Shown here: piece after piece, positions 17,046 to 26,660 of the stretch
Numbering within the stretch: the stretch's first letter is position 1
Layout: each line of letters starts with the position of its first letter
Assembly: GCF_037023755.1 (NCBI RefSeq)
Contig: NZ_CP146100.1
Span: 932,501-996,500 of the forward strand
Reading direction: 5' to 3'
Source of the DNA: Saccharopolyspora sp. SCSIO 74807
Lineage (GTDB): Bacteria; Actinomycetota; Actinomycetes; Mycobacteriales; Pseudonocardiaceae
Length of the DNA: 64,000 nt
Notes under the pieces: model-generated
Told to the model about the DNA's origin: nothing
Databases searched by the model: none
What the model saw: only the letters and a program-made list of their open reading frames with translations
Translations under genes and position numbers: made by a program

Positions 17046-18425
17046 GTGATCTTGAACCAGTACTATATCGACTGCCTCTCGCACGCTTCCTACCTCGTGG
17101 GCGACGAGACCTCCGGCCGGGCGGTCGTGGTCGATCCGCGTCGGGACGTGCAGGTCTACCTCGACGACGCAGCGGCCGCCGGGCTGCGGATCGTCGGCGT
17201 GATCAACACGCACTTCCACGCCGACTTCGTCGCCGGGCACCTCGAACTGGCCGAGGCCACTGGGGCCTGGATCGGGTACGGGCGGCGCGCCGATCCCGAC
17301 TACGAGATCCGCGCCTTCGCCCACGGCGACCGCATCTCGCTCGGCGAGGTGGAGCTCGAGATCGTCGAGACTCCCGGCCACACCTGGGAGTCGGTCTCGG
17401 TCCTGGTGCGCGAGCACGCCGACGACCGGGCCCCGAACGCCGTGCTCACCGGCGACGCCCTGTTCAACGGGGACGTGGGACGACCCGACCTCGCGGCCGC
17501 CGTCGGCGCGGATCCCGACGAGCTCGCGCGCGCCCTGTACGTCTCGACGCACGAGACCCTGATGGGCCTGCCCGACGACGTGCGGTTGCTGCCCGCCCAT
17601 GGCGCCGGGTCCGCGTGCGGCAAGAACATCGCCGGTGAGCTGGAGTCGACCATCGGCGCCCAGCGCATCGGCAACCCGTCGGTGCGCCCGATGAGCGCCG
17701 ACGAGTTCGTCGCCGCGGTCTCCTCGGGCCAGCCCGCGATTCCCGCGTACTTCGCCCAGGACGCGGTGCTCAACCGCCGCCTGCACCAGCTCGGTCGCCA
17801 GGACCGGACGCCGGTCCCGCTGGCGCTCGCGGACCTGCGTGCCGAGGTCGACGCCGGTGCCAAGCTGCTCGACGCCCGCGCACCCGAGGAGTTCGCCGAG
17901 GCGCACCTCGAGGGATCCGTCAACGTCGGCATCGACGGGCGGTTCGCCGAGACCGCGGGGATGTTCTTCGACCTCGGCGACCGGGTCGTCATCGTCGCGG
18001 AGCCCGGCCGGGAGGCCGAGGTCGCGATGCGGCTGGCGCGCATCGGCATCGACGACGTCGCCGGTCACCTCGCCGCGCCGGCCGAAGTGTTCGCCGAGCC
18101 CGATCAACCGGTGTGCACCGCCGAACGCGTCGATGTCGCCGACCTCGAGCGGGCGCGCCGGGACGGGAGCGCGACGGTCCTCGACGTGCGCAACCCCACC
18201 GAGGTGGACACCGGTGCCATCCCCGGCTCGCTGCGCATCCCGCTGGCCGACCTCGAGCGGCGGCTCGCCGACATCCCCGCCGACCGGCCCGTGATCGTGC
18301 ACTGTGCCGGGGGATGGCGTTCGAGCGTGGGTGCCAGCGTCCTGCGCCGCGCCGGGCGGACCGGGGTCGCCGACCTCGAAGGCGGCTTCAGCAGCTGGGA
18401 GCAGGCGGTCGGCCAACCGGCGTGA
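17046..18425 (+). CDS. Persulfide dioxygenase-like MBL protein fused to two rhodanese domains
   Basis: 459 aa. Residues 1-230: metallo-beta-lactamase fold with THFHADF, TPGHTWESVSV, TGDALFNGDVGRPDL and LPAHGAGS, as in persulfide dioxygenases (ETHE1/CstB type), which oxidise glutathione or low-molecular-weight persulfide to sulfite. Residues ~258-360: a rhodanese-like domain lacking the catalytic cysteine. Residues ~365-455: a rhodanese with active CAGGWRS. GTG start with GGAGGT 8 bases before. Probably converts persulfide and passes sulfane sulfur between the domains. Confidence 0.9.
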   Translation: MILNQYYIDCLSHASYLVGDETSGRAVVVDPRRDVQVYLDDAAAAGLRIVGVINTHFHADFVAGHLELAEATGAWIGYGRRADPDYEIRAFAHGDRISLGEVELEIVETPGHTWESVSVLVREHADDRAPNAVLTGDALFNGDVGRPDLAAAVGADPDELARALYVSTHETLMGLPDDVRLLPAHGAGSACGKNIAGELESTIGAQRIGNPSVRPMSADEFVAAVSSGQPAIPAYFAQDAVLNRRLHQLGRQDRTPVPLALADLRAEVDAGAKLLDARAPEEFAEAHLEGSVNVGIDGRFAETAGMFFDLGDRVVIVAEPGREAEVAMRLARIGIDDVAGHLAAPAEVFAEPDQPVCTAERVDVADLERARRDGSATVLDVRNPTEVDTGAIPGSLRIPLADLERRLADIPADRPVIVHCAGGWRSSVGASVLRRAGRTGVADLEGGFSSWEQAVGQPA

Positions 18426-18457
18426 CCCCATGCCGGGCACGGTCCGGAGCGCGATAG

Positions 18458-18787
<330 letters not shown>

Positions 18788-18829
18788 GCATGGTGCGCCC
18801 CTGTCACCCGGGGCCGTGTTCGATCGTTG

Positions 18830-18845
18830 ATACCCCAGTGGGTAC
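18830..18845 (+). promoter_or_regulatory. CstR operator before rhodanese operon
   Basis: ATACCCCAGTGGGTAC, ending 6 bases before the AGGAGG of the rhodanese gene, so repression would block both promoter and initiation region. Confidence 0.75.
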
Positions 18846-18856
18846 TAGGAGGATTC

Positions 18857-19180
18857 GTGTCTGAACAGACGCCGGAAGTCGGTGTGGTCGTCTTCGCAGG
18901 ACTGTGGCGGCAGGGCACTCGGCTGATCGATGTGCGCGAGGCGGAGGAGTACGCGTCGGGCCATGTGCCGGGTGCGGTGAACGTGCCGCTGGCGGACGTG
19001 GTGGCCTCGCCCGAGCGGTTCGCGGGGCAGGAGTGCTACGTCATCTGCCGCTCCGGAGGCCGCAGCCGGAGGGCGGCGGAGGCGATGAACGCGGCAGGTG
19101 CCCGCGCGGTGTCCGTGTCCGGCGGGACGTCGGGGTGGATCGAAGCCGGTAACGAGGTGGAGCAGGGGGTGCAGCGATGA
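18857..19180 (+). CDS. Single-domain rhodanese
   Basis: 107 aa. GTG 18857 with AGGAGG 6 bases upstream. Rhodanese fold with LIDVREAEEYASGHVPGAVN and active-site loop CRSGGRS. Transfers sulfane sulfur (thiosulfate or persulfide to acceptor) in the cytoplasm. First gene of the operon; its stop overlaps the next start (ATGA). Confidence 0.92.
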   Translation: MSEQTPEVGVVVFAGLWRQGTRLIDVREAEEYASGHVPGAVNVPLADVVASPERFAGQECYVICRSGGRSRRAAEAMNAAGARAVSVSGGTSGWIEAGNEVEQGVQR

Positions 19181-20604
19181 CGGCGACCGGTGCGGTCGAG
19201 CACGAGGACCGCTTGGCCGGTGGTCTGGTGGTCGAGGTGATCGAGACCTCTTCGCTGGGGGATCGCAGCTACTTGGCCAGCGATGGCGAAGTGGCCGTGG
19301 TGGTCGATCCGCAGCGGGACGTGGATCGGGTGATCGCGGCCGCCGGGCGGCTGGACGTGCGGATCGCGCTGGTGCTCGACACGCACGTGCACAACGACTA
19401 CGTCTCCGGCGGGCTGGAGCTGGCCCGGTTGACCGGCGCCGAGTACGGATTGGCGGCCGCGGACGAGGTGCCGTTCGATCGGCGACCGCTCTCGGACGGC
19501 GACGCGGTCGAGCTCTCGCCGAACATGCAGGTGCGGGCGGTGGCCACCCCGGGGCACACCTACCACCACCTGTCCTACGCGCTGGAAGGCCAGGACGGCC
19601 CGGTGGGCGTGTTCACCGGTGGGTCGCTGCTGTTCGGGACCACCGGGCGCACCGACTTGCTGGGCGAGCAGCACAGCGAGGATCTGGCGCGCCACCAGCA
19701 CGCCTCGGCGCAGAAGCTCGCGGCGATCTTGCCGGACGGGGCGCAGATCTGGCCGACCCACGGGTTCGGGAGCTTCTGCTCGGCCACGCAGGCTTCGGGA
19801 GATTCGGCAACGCTCGGCGAGCAGAAGCGGCTCAACCCCGCGTTGACGCTGGCCGAACGCGACTTCGTCGAGCAGACCCTGGCGGGCCTGGATGCGTACC
19901 CGGCGTACTACGCGCACATGGGTGTGCAGAACACGACCGGGCCTGAACCGCTCGACCTGCGCGAGCCGGTGCGTGCGGAGCCGGAGGAGCTGCGCCGCCG
20001 CCTGCAGCACGGCGAGTGGGTGGTGGACCTGCGTTCCCGGAAGGCCTACGTGATCTCGCACCTGGCAGGCACGGTCAGCCTCGGCTTGGACGGTCCGATG
20101 GTGACCTGGCTCGGCTGGATGATCGACTGGGGCGCCCCGATCACGCTGCTGGGCGAGTCCCGCGAGCAGGTCGGCGAGGCCCAGCGCGAGCTGGCGCGGA
20201 TCGGCATCGACAAGTTCGCCGCTGCGGCCGTGGGCACCCCGCAGCACCTGGCCGTCGACCCGGATCAGCTGCGCAGCACCCCGACCGCGACCTTCGCGGA
20301 TCTGGCCGCGGCGCTGGACGGCGACGCCGGCCTGCTGCCCGCACCCGCAGTGGTGCTGGACGTGCGCACCAACAACGAGTTCAGCGCTGCGCACGTCACC
20401 GGCGCGGTGCACATCCCGCTCTACGAGCTTAAAGACCGGCTCGACGAGGTCCCGGCCGGGGCCGTGTGGGTGCACTGCGGCAGCGGCTACCGCGCGACCG
20501 CGGCGGCCTCGCTGCTGGAAGGCGCCGACCGCCCGGTCGTGCTCATCGACGACCACTTCGGCGCCGCCGCCGGGGCCGGCGTGCCGATGACCGACGGAAT
20601 CTGA
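19177..20604 (+). CDS. Persulfide dioxygenase-like MBL protein with rhodanese domains (CstB-like)
   Basis: 475 aa. MBL domain (residues ~10-240) with THVHNDYVSGG, TPGHTYHHLSY, GRTDLLG and PTHGFGSFCSAT; a central rhodanese-like domain (~270-350) with no cysteine in its loop; a C-terminal rhodanese (~380-460) with active HCGSGYRA. This is the CstB/PDO-type layout and the second such fusion in 4 kb; the two differ in the first motif (THFHADF versus THVHNDY) and so may have different substrates. Overlaps the rhodanese stop, implying tight coupling. Confidence 0.9.
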   Translation: MTATGAVEHEDRLAGGLVVEVIETSSLGDRSYLASDGEVAVVVDPQRDVDRVIAAAGRLDVRIALVLDTHVHNDYVSGGLELARLTGAEYGLAAADEVPFDRRPLSDGDAVELSPNMQVRAVATPGHTYHHLSYALEGQDGPVGVFTGGSLLFGTTGRTDLLGEQHSEDLARHQHASAQKLAAILPDGAQIWPTHGFGSFCSATQASGDSATLGEQKRLNPALTLAERDFVEQTLAGLDAYPAYYAHMGVQNTTGPEPLDLREPVRAEPEELRRRLQHGEWVVDLRSRKAYVISHLAGTVSLGLDGPMVTWLGWMIDWGAPITLLGESREQVGEAQRELARIGIDKFAAAAVGTPQHLAVDPDQLRSTPTATFADLAAALDGDAGLLPAPAVVLDVRTNNEFSAAHVTGAVHIPLYELKDRLDEVPAGAVWVHCGSGYRATAAASLLEGADRPVVLIDDHFGAAAGAGVPMTDGI

Positions 20605-20641
20605 CACCACATCCGGAAACGATCGCGGAGGAACGCGAAAA

Positions 20642-21235
20642 ATGCCGAAGACCCTGCCCAAACTCGTCGACACCGCCGAGGTCCGCGAGGTCCGCGAAAC
20701 CGACCCGCAGATCCGGCTGATCGACGTGCGCACACCCGGCGAGTTCGTCTCGTCGCACATCCCGGGCTCCTACAACGTCCCGCTGGACCTGCTGCGCGAA
20801 CACCGCGACGAGCTCACCGCGCAGCACGGCGACCCGGTGGTGCTGGTGTGCGCCTCGGGTGGTCGCGCCGAACAAGCCCGCTCCCTGCTCGAGACGGCCG
20901 GATTGGAGCGGCTCAGCGTGCTCCGCGGCGGTATCACCGGCTGGGGCCGGGAAGGCGGCGAGCTCAACCGGGGCCGGGGCACCTGGGCCATGGAACGGCA
21001 GGTGCGGCTGGCCGCGGGCCTGCTGGTGCTCACCGGCGTGGTCGCCAGCATCGCCTACGAACCGCTCAAGTGGATCGCCGGGTTCGTCGGCGCGGGCCTG
21101 ACCTTCGCCGCGGTGACCGACACCTGCGCCATGTCCCGGGTGCTGGGGCTGCTGCCGCACAACCGCACCCCGAGCACGGGTCGGCGCTCCCTGCTCGAAG
21201 CGCTTACCGGCGAAGAGGCGGCGACTGGGAAGTGA
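20642..21235 (+). CDS. Membrane-anchored rhodanese with DUF2892-like tail
   Basis: 197 aa. Residues ~8-100: rhodanese with LIDVRTPGEFVSSHIPGSYN and active CASGGRAEQAR. Residues ~115-175: two hydrophobic segments (RLAAGLLVLTGVVASIAYEP, WIAGFVGAGLTFAAVTDTC) resembling DUF2892, ending DTCAMSRVLG. Probably a membrane-tethered sulfurtransferase with its active site in the cytoplasm, able to collect persulfide at the membrane. 37 bases downstream of the CstB-like gene. Confidence 0.9.
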   Translation: MPKTLPKLVDTAEVREVRETDPQIRLIDVRTPGEFVSSHIPGSYNVPLDLLREHRDELTAQHGDPVVLVCASGGRAEQARSLLETAGLERLSVLRGGITGWGREGGELNRGRGTWAMERQVRLAAGLLVLTGVVASIAYEPLKWIAGFVGAGLTFAAVTDTCAMSRVLGLLPHNRTPSTGRRSLLEALTGEEAATGK

Positions 21236-21289
21236 CCCGCGGGCAGTGCGCTGTGGCGGCGACGGGTGGCGACTTCGCCACCGGGTTAG

Positions 21290-22081
21290 GTGGTTCCGTT
21301 GTACTTGGCAGTGGTGTTCGGCGCGGTGATCGGGCTGGCACTGGGATTGCTCGGCGCCGGTGGCTCGATCCTCGCCGTGCCCGCCCTGGTCTACGGCGTC
21401 GGAGAGCCCTTGCAGACGGCGATCCCCGCCTCGCTGGCCGTCGTCGCGCTGTCTTCGCTGGGAGGCTTGGTCCCCCGCGAGCGGCGCACCGCGGTGCGGT
21501 GGCCTGTCGCGCTCGTGTTCGGCGCGGCAGGTACCCCCGCCACCTTCGGCGGTGCGGCGCTCGGCAATCTCTTTCCGCAGCGCTGGCTGCTGATCGCCTT
21601 CGCCGCGCTCATGGGTGTCGTCGCGGTGCGGATGCTGCGTGGCGGGGAGAACCACGCAGACGCTTGCCGCACCCGGGAAGGCCGGATCGACTGGCGCACC
21701 TGCCTTCCCAAGTCCGTGCTCGCAGGCGCTGCCGTCGGCGTGCTCACCGGCTTGTTCGGCGTAGGCGGCGGCTTCGTCATCGTCCCGGCCCTGACCCTGC
21801 TGCTCGGCCTGGGAGCGCAGCAGGCGGTCGCGACATCCCTGGTGGTCGTACTGATCAACTCGGTGGCCGGGCTGGTCGCCCACGCCGACGCGGCCGCGGG
21901 CATCGACTACCCGGTGCTGCTGGTGTTCGCCGGTACGTCCCTGGTGGTCTCCGTGCTGGCCGCCCGGATGTCGACGAGGCTGAACTCGTCGACCGTGCGG
22001 CGCTGGTTCGCCTACGTCGTGTTCGCCGTGGCGGTACTCGTCGCCGCAGCCGCTGTCATCGATCCCTCCGCGCTGGGTTGA
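21290..22081 (+). CDS. TauE/SafE-family permease (second copy)
   Basis: 263 aa, eight hydrophobic helices in two repeats, each with the family motif (GLALGLLGAGGSILAVPALV and GVLTGLFGVGGGFVIVPALT). GTG start at 21290. Likely exports sulfite or imports/exports thiosulfate, completing the rhodanese/dioxygenase operon. The sister at 15060 has a different motif spacing and is not a recent duplicate. Confidence 0.9.
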   Translation: MVPLYLAVVFGAVIGLALGLLGAGGSILAVPALVYGVGEPLQTAIPASLAVVALSSLGGLVPRERRTAVRWPVALVFGAAGTPATFGGAALGNLFPQRWLLIAFAALMGVVAVRMLRGGENHADACRTREGRIDWRTCLPKSVLAGAAVGVLTGLFGVGGGFVIVPALTLLLGLGAQQAVATSLVVVLINSVAGLVAHADAAAGIDYPVLLVFAGTSLVVSVLAARMSTRLNSSTVRRWFAYVVFAVAVLVAAAAVIDPSALG

Positions 22082-22146
22082 CGCTGCCGGGTTGACGCCG
22101 CGGCGAGTCGTCGAACCGGCAATTCTCCGAAACGAAGAGGTGGAAC

Positions 22147-22284
22147 ATGTGCCGTCGCGTGGAATGCCGCACGTGCGGGAAGCCGACCTACGCGGGATGT
22201 GGCCGACACGTGGAACAGGTGCTCGCCGGTGCTCGGCGCGACGGCGGTGGCGGGTTCCTGCGAAAGCTGTTCGGCCGCGACTGA
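22147..22284 (+). CDS. 45-residue cysteine-rich protein
   Basis: Short gene with AGAGG 6-10 bases before the ATG. The protein MCRRVECRTCGKPTYAGCGR continues to HVEQVL and a basic FLRKLFGRD end. Four cysteines (2, 7, 10, 18) in a CxxC-x7-C layout suggest a zinc knuckle or thiol-reactive site; similar short proteins occur in many actinobacteria, function unknown. It sits at the end of the sulfur operon, 65 bases after the TauE stop. Confidence 0.75.
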   Translation: MCRRVECRTCGKPTYAGCGRHVEQVLAGARRDGGGGFLRKLFGRD

Positions 22285-22420
22285 CGCGCACGCCGACTCC
22301 GCCGCCGGGTTTCCCGGCATCCCGATGCTGAGTCAGCCGCTGATCGCGGCCCGCGCTCCAGACCGGCCGTCCGGTCGCCGACCGGTCCTGCCGGTTGCTC
22401 CACACCGAAAGCGAAATGCT

Positions 22421-23074
22421 ATGACAACCGACTTAGGACGACTCCAGCGAGAGCACTGGCAGTCCGTGTACGAAGCGAATCCGCACATGTACGGCGACGA
22501 CGCCTCCGCTCCTGCGCGCCACGCGGCCGAGCGGTTCGCCGCCGACGGCACCAACGCGGTCCTGGAGCTGGGTTCCGGACACGGCAGGGACGCCCTACAC
22601 TTCGCCCGCCGCGGATTCCTGGTGCACGCCACCGACTTCAGCGCCACCGCCCTGGACCAGCTGCGCACCAGGGCCCGGCAGGAGGGCACGGCCGACCGGA
22701 TCAGCACGCTCGTGCACGACGTGCGCACACCGCTTCCGCTGCCGGACGGGAGCGCGGATGCCGCCTTCGCGCACATGCTGTTGTGCATGGCCCTGTTCAC
22801 GGAGCAGATTCACGACGTCGTCACCGAAATCCGCCGCGTGCTGCGGCCCGGCGGGCGTCTCGTCTACACCGCGCGCCACACCGGCGACTCGCACTACGGC
22901 ACCGGCATCGACCACGGCGACGACATCCACGAGCACGGCGGTTTCGCCGTGCACTACTTCGACCGCGCACTGGTCGATTCGCTGGCTCGGGGGTGGAACC
23001 TCGCGGAGGTGCACGCGTTCGAAGAGGGCGGCCTGCCGCGGAAGCTGTGGCGCGTCGAGCAAGTCAAGCCGTGA
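22421..23074 (+). CDS. Class I SAM-dependent methyltransferase (TehB-like)
   Basis: 217 aa. AdoMet motif I VLELGSGHGRDALHFARRG (residues ~47-65), acidic motif ATDFSATAL, and motif IV/V VLRPGGRLVYTARH. A His/Asp-rich loop HTGDSHYGTGIDHGDDIHEHGG lies near 155-175. The pattern is close to small-molecule (thiol or chalcogen) methyltransferases; substrate unproven, but the sulfur context makes thiol/sulfide methylation conceivable. Confidence 0.85.
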   Translation: MTTDLGRLQREHWQSVYEANPHMYGDDASAPARHAAERFAADGTNAVLELGSGHGRDALHFARRGFLVHATDFSATALDQLRTRARQEGTADRISTLVHDVRTPLPLPDGSADAAFAHMLLCMALFTEQIHDVVTEIRRVLRPGGRLVYTARHTGDSHYGTGIDHGDDIHEHGGFAVHYFDRALVDSLARGWNLAEVHAFEEGGLPRKLWRVEQVKP

Positions 23075-23269
23075 GCCCGGCATCCGGGCCCCGAGATGTC
23101 CACATCGGACATTCCGGCTGGCGCGGTGCCGTCCGCCCGGCCCTGCTCGATCGGTCGCGCCTCCGTTGGGTGCACCTCGCCCCGCCCGAAGTGCCAGCGG
23201 TAGTCCCGCGGAGCCGTGACGTTGAGCGTCCGCGGTCCTACCGCTGGCCCTCGGGCGACCAGGCCGGGC

Positions 23270-23437
23270 GGGGCGGTCGTCGGGCGAAGCGCTGCCGCCG
23301 CGAGATCATCGACGCGATCCTGTACGTCGTCGACAACGGCATCAAATGGCGTGCCCTGCCGGCAGATTTCCCACCGTGGTCCACTGTGTACAACCACTTC
23401 GCCGACTGGGAGCGGCAGGACGCGACCCAGTGGGCTG
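23270..23437 (+). pseudogene. IS5-family transposase, N-terminal remnant
   Basis: Frame reads KRCRREIIDAILYVVDNGIK, WRALPADFPPWSTVYNHF and ADWERQDATQ, the first helix-turn-helix-like region of IS5-type transposases. It stops abruptly at 23438, where an IS3-type end begins; no catalytic triad remains. Confidence 0.85.
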
Positions 23438-23778
23438 TGTCAACGATCTTGGACAGTTCCTCTGGTTTTTCCTGGTTAAGCCGCTGGTGCGGTGGTGTGG
23501 TGGTCGTGCAGGGCCTCGGCGGGCGTGCGGTAGCCGAGGCTGCTGTGTAGCCGTTGGCGGTTGTAGAAGACCTCGATGTAGTCGGCCACGGCGAATCTCG
23601 CCCGGGCGCGGGTGGCGTGCCGGTGCAGGTGGTAGCACTCGTTTTTCAGGCTTGCGAAGAACGATTCGGCGGCGGCGTTGTCACAGCAGACACCGGTGCC
23701 GCCGAGGCTGGTGGTCACGCGGATTTCCTTGCAGTAGCGGGAAAACTCTTTCGAGGTGTACTGGGCTCCGCGGTCGGC
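23438..23778 (-). pseudogene. IS3-family transposase (OrfB) C-terminal fragment with IS end
   Basis: Minus-strand frame: DRGAQYTSKEFSRYCKE, GVCCDNAAAESFFASLKNE (catalytic Asp/Glu region) and YNRQRLHSSLGYRTPAEAL, ending in a stop at 23476. TGTCAACGATCTTGGACA at 23438-23455 looks like the terminal inverted repeat. The 5' part, OrfA and the other end are gone; the right border near 23778 joins foreign coding sequence. Confidence 0.88.
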
Positions 23779-24082
23779 TGCCGAAACCGGGCTGCGTGAA
23801 CAGCTCGAGCGCTACGCCACCGAGCACGATCTACCCCAGATCACCTGGTCGATGCCACACCAGGACGGCCACGGGGCGGCGCTGCGCGGGCAGCTCGCGC
23901 GCAGCGACCACCCAGATGATCGGGCCCGGATCGTCGCGGGCCGCGAGTGGGCCGAACACCTCGGCCTCGAAGCCGCCCCAGTCCCGGGCGCGCACAAGCA
24001 ATCCTGGGCCGGCCTCGTCGGCGGCGTGCTGGTCGAGATCTGGGCAATCACCGAGATGGAGACGTGGGACGCCGCCGACTGA
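23779..24082 (+). pseudogene. 3' fragment of an unknown gene cut by IS3
   Basis: Open frame LREQLERYATEHDLPQITW to EIWAITEMETWDAAD with normal host-like composition, but its beginning lies inside or left of the IS3 remnant, so the native start is lost. No family recognised. Confidence 0.5.
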
Positions 24083-24852
24083 AACGGGCGAAGCACCGAC
24101 CCTGCGGCCGTCGCCGCTCACTCCTCACCCCATGAACCGCACCAAACCGACCGCGCCGGGCGCAGCGGGGTCGACTCCTAGCAAGCTCGCCCTGCGCAAG
24201 CGACAGGCGATACGTCACCGTGATCGTCGACGCGGGGCGCCGACCGCGTCGACGCCCTGGTGACCGCACTGTGGCCACACTCGATACCTGGTTACGCCAA
24301 CATCCCTGCGTGCAGGTCGGTTCGGAGCAAGGAGGGACGGCAGCATGCTGGTGGTAACCGACCCGTCGGGCAACGTCGGCGCCGAGGTGGTCGAGCAGCT
24401 GGCCGCACGAACGATGGGACCGTGGGGGAGTGCCAAGCCGATCGGCGCGCCTCCGTGGATACTCCGCCACCCCGCGTCCGCCCGGGGAGAACCTCGTTGG
24501 CGAGTCCGGATCACCGGCGGATCGCAGCAGGTGGCCGTCGTGCCCGTCACATTCGCTCTGGTGGTCCACATCGAGACCGAGCGCGGGCACGCCCGCGTTG
24601 CACCACTCGGTAGCCGCCAGGCGTTCGGCCCCGGCGAGCACCCGACGCTCCCGTCGCCAATCACCAGCATCGACAAAGGTCTGGCACGGCATGACCGTTG
24701 ATGCGCACCGAAGTCACGGTCGCCCGGGTCTCCGACCTCTGAGCCTGCCGCCACTCCATAATCATCCCGCACGGCGAGCCCTCCCGGCCCCCCATGGCGG
24801 TACTGTCGATGAGATCATCGCAAACGCGCATTATCGACGGGAAGGGACGCCG
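24083..24852. other. Decayed region with a possible NAD(P)-binding gene fragment
   Basis: MLVVTDPSGNVGAEVVEQLA at 24345-24404 resembles the dinucleotide-binding start of NmrA-like reductases, but the frame degrades at once. Nothing else in the 770 bases is recognisable; probably recombination debris. Confidence 0.35.
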
Positions 24853-25701
24853 ATGGCCGAACGGAAGCCACCCGAAGTTCTCGCCGGGGTGGACTTGGAG
24901 CGACCCAACCCCGGACGGATCTACGACTGGTTCCTCGGCGGCAACTCCAACTGGGCCATCGACCGCGTCTTCGGCGAACGCCTGCTGGGCATGTGGCCGC
25001 AGATCGCAGGCGTGGCCCGGCAGAACCGCGCCTTCCTGCAACGCGTCGTCGCAGACGCGCTGGACGCGGGCATCCGCCAATTCCTCGATCTCGGCTCGGG
25101 CATCCCGACCGTGGGCAACGTGCACGAGATCGTCCAACGGCACACCAACGACCCGGCCAGCGTCGTCTACGTCGACTGCGAACCGGTCGCCACCGCCCAC
25201 TCGCGCGTGAAACTGGAGCACACCGACTGGGCAGGGGTCGTCCAAGCCGACCTCATGCACTCCCACGAGGTCCTCACCCACGCCACGACCAAGCACCTCC
25301 TCGACCGCAACGAACCGGTGTGCCTGCTCGCCGTCGCCGCCCTCCAGTTCGTCGGTCCCGACCGCGGCATCCCCGAGATGTTGCGCCGCTACGGCACGAA
25401 ACTCGCCACCGGCTCCCGAATAGCGGTCTCGCACTTCGCCTCCGACGTGCCCGACCCGGAGGCACGCGCCGCCATGGAACGGTTCCGCACCGAATGCGAC
25501 GTCACCCCCCACCCGCTGTATCTCCGCGACCGCGACACCATCACGAGCTGGCTGGAGAGGCTCGGGCAAGAGTGGACACTGCTGGTACCGGGAGTGACGC
25601 AGCTGCCCGACTGGCGCCCCAACCAGATCGCCCCGGAGGACAAGGCCGAAGCGGAGAAGATGCGGCCCTTCGCATGGTGCGGCGTCGCCGAGAAACACTA
25701 A
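24853..25701 (+). CDS. SAM-dependent methyltransferase, DUF574 family
   Basis: 282 aa. Typical DUF574/Methyltransf_19 features: PNPGRIYDWFLGGNSNWAID near the start, QNRAFLQRVV, AdoMet motif FLDLGSGIPT and VYVDCEPVATAHSR, ending PFAWCGVAEK. This family is very abundant in actinomycetes; substrates mostly unknown. GAAGGGA precedes the ATG. Monocistronic, between IS debris and yggT. Confidence 0.92.
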   Translation: MAERKPPEVLAGVDLERPNPGRIYDWFLGGNSNWAIDRVFGERLLGMWPQIAGVARQNRAFLQRVVADALDAGIRQFLDLGSGIPTVGNVHEIVQRHTNDPASVVYVDCEPVATAHSRVKLEHTDWAGVVQADLMHSHEVLTHATTKHLLDRNEPVCLLAVAALQFVGPDRGIPEMLRRYGTKLATGSRIAVSHFASDVPDPEARAAMERFRTECDVTPHPLYLRDRDTITSWLERLGQEWTLLVPGVTQLPDWRPNQIAPEDKAEAEKMRPFAWCGVAEKH

Positions 25702-25917
25702 CGAGCAGCCAGCGGTGTGCACGGCTCCCACCGACCACGATCCATCAGGCACGCGCTAGGCATGGACCCGAGGCGATGGTCGATGGGCGGCGCGCAGTCG
25801 CTGCTGCTCGAACGCGGACGTTAGGGCGGCGGTGTTCAACGATTCCTCGGCGGCGTGGCGTCGGCGCATGAATTCTGGGCTGCCGAGCGTGACGTCCCAC
25901 CGGCCGGGAGACTGCGG

Positions 25918-26193
25918 CTACAGGTTGAAGGCAACGGAGCGCAAGATCAGCACGGCGACGAACACGGCCGTGAAGGCCAGATCGATCGAGATCTCGCCGA
26001 CTCGCACCGGTCGCAGCACCCGCCGCACCGGCGCGATCACCGGCTCGGTCCCGGTGTGGGTCAGTGCGCGAACCCGTCTCACCCAGTGCGGCCCCTGGGC
26101 CCGTACTCGCGTCCAATCCAGCACCAGCCGGGCGATGAGCAGCAACAGGAACGCCGTCAAGACATACCCGAGCACAGTCCCGATGAAGCTCAT
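25918..26193 (-). CDS. YggT-family membrane protein
   Basis: 91 aa with two hydrophobic segments (GTVLGYVLTAFLLLLIARLV and LAFTAVFVAVLILRSVAF) and the conserved middle HTGTEPVIAPVRRVLRP. YggT proteins are integral membrane proteins, usually near the division or osmotic-shock genes; exact role unclear. GGAGG before the ATG. Here it stands alone between mobile remnants. Confidence 0.9.
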   Translation of the reverse strand: MSFIGTVLGYVLTAFLLLLIARLVLDWTRVRAQGPHWVRRVRALTHTGTEPVIAPVRRVLRPVRVGEISIDLAFTAVFVAVLILRSVAFNL

Positions 26194-26660
26194 GACGAAA
26201 TCCTCCGTGATGTCCGAACCGGCTTCTTACCGGCTCAACGAACCACCCTGGCGACACGTGCCCCACACACGGCATGCTCGCCCGAGTGACAGTCCACACG
26301 ACGCGCCAACGCCCACGATCTCGACCGCCCTCGTCGCGCGAACCCTTCACCATCTCGCCAGACAGCTGCTGAGCCATGGCTGCACACCCACCTGCCTGCT
26401 GTTGATGCCAGATAACGCTCTCAGCGAGAGCTGGGTGGGCCATGCCTCGCCACCGAGAAATGCGGCGCTCGGTCTCAGGGTGGGTAGAAAACATCCTCAT
26501 CACCCGCTTGCCCGGAGAATCAGCGAACTCTCTGGGCCAGCTTCGACCACCACATCCTGACGAGCTACGCCTACGGACCGAGCGCGTTTGTCAACTCCGG
26601 CTGACTCTTGACCCCTCTGTTCCGGGCGAGCCTTGACCCCCTTCTTTAGCTGTGGATCTT
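26194..26660. other. Intergenic region, no gene recognised
   Basis: Between yggT and the IS21 remnant. The right ~70 bases before the istB stop are likely the IS21 end. Confidence 0.4.

Noticed and set aside
24345-24701. Possible NmrA-like reductase
   Set aside because: Only the first 20 residues match (VVTDPSGNVGAEVVEQLA); the rest is inconsistent, so treated as a fragment.
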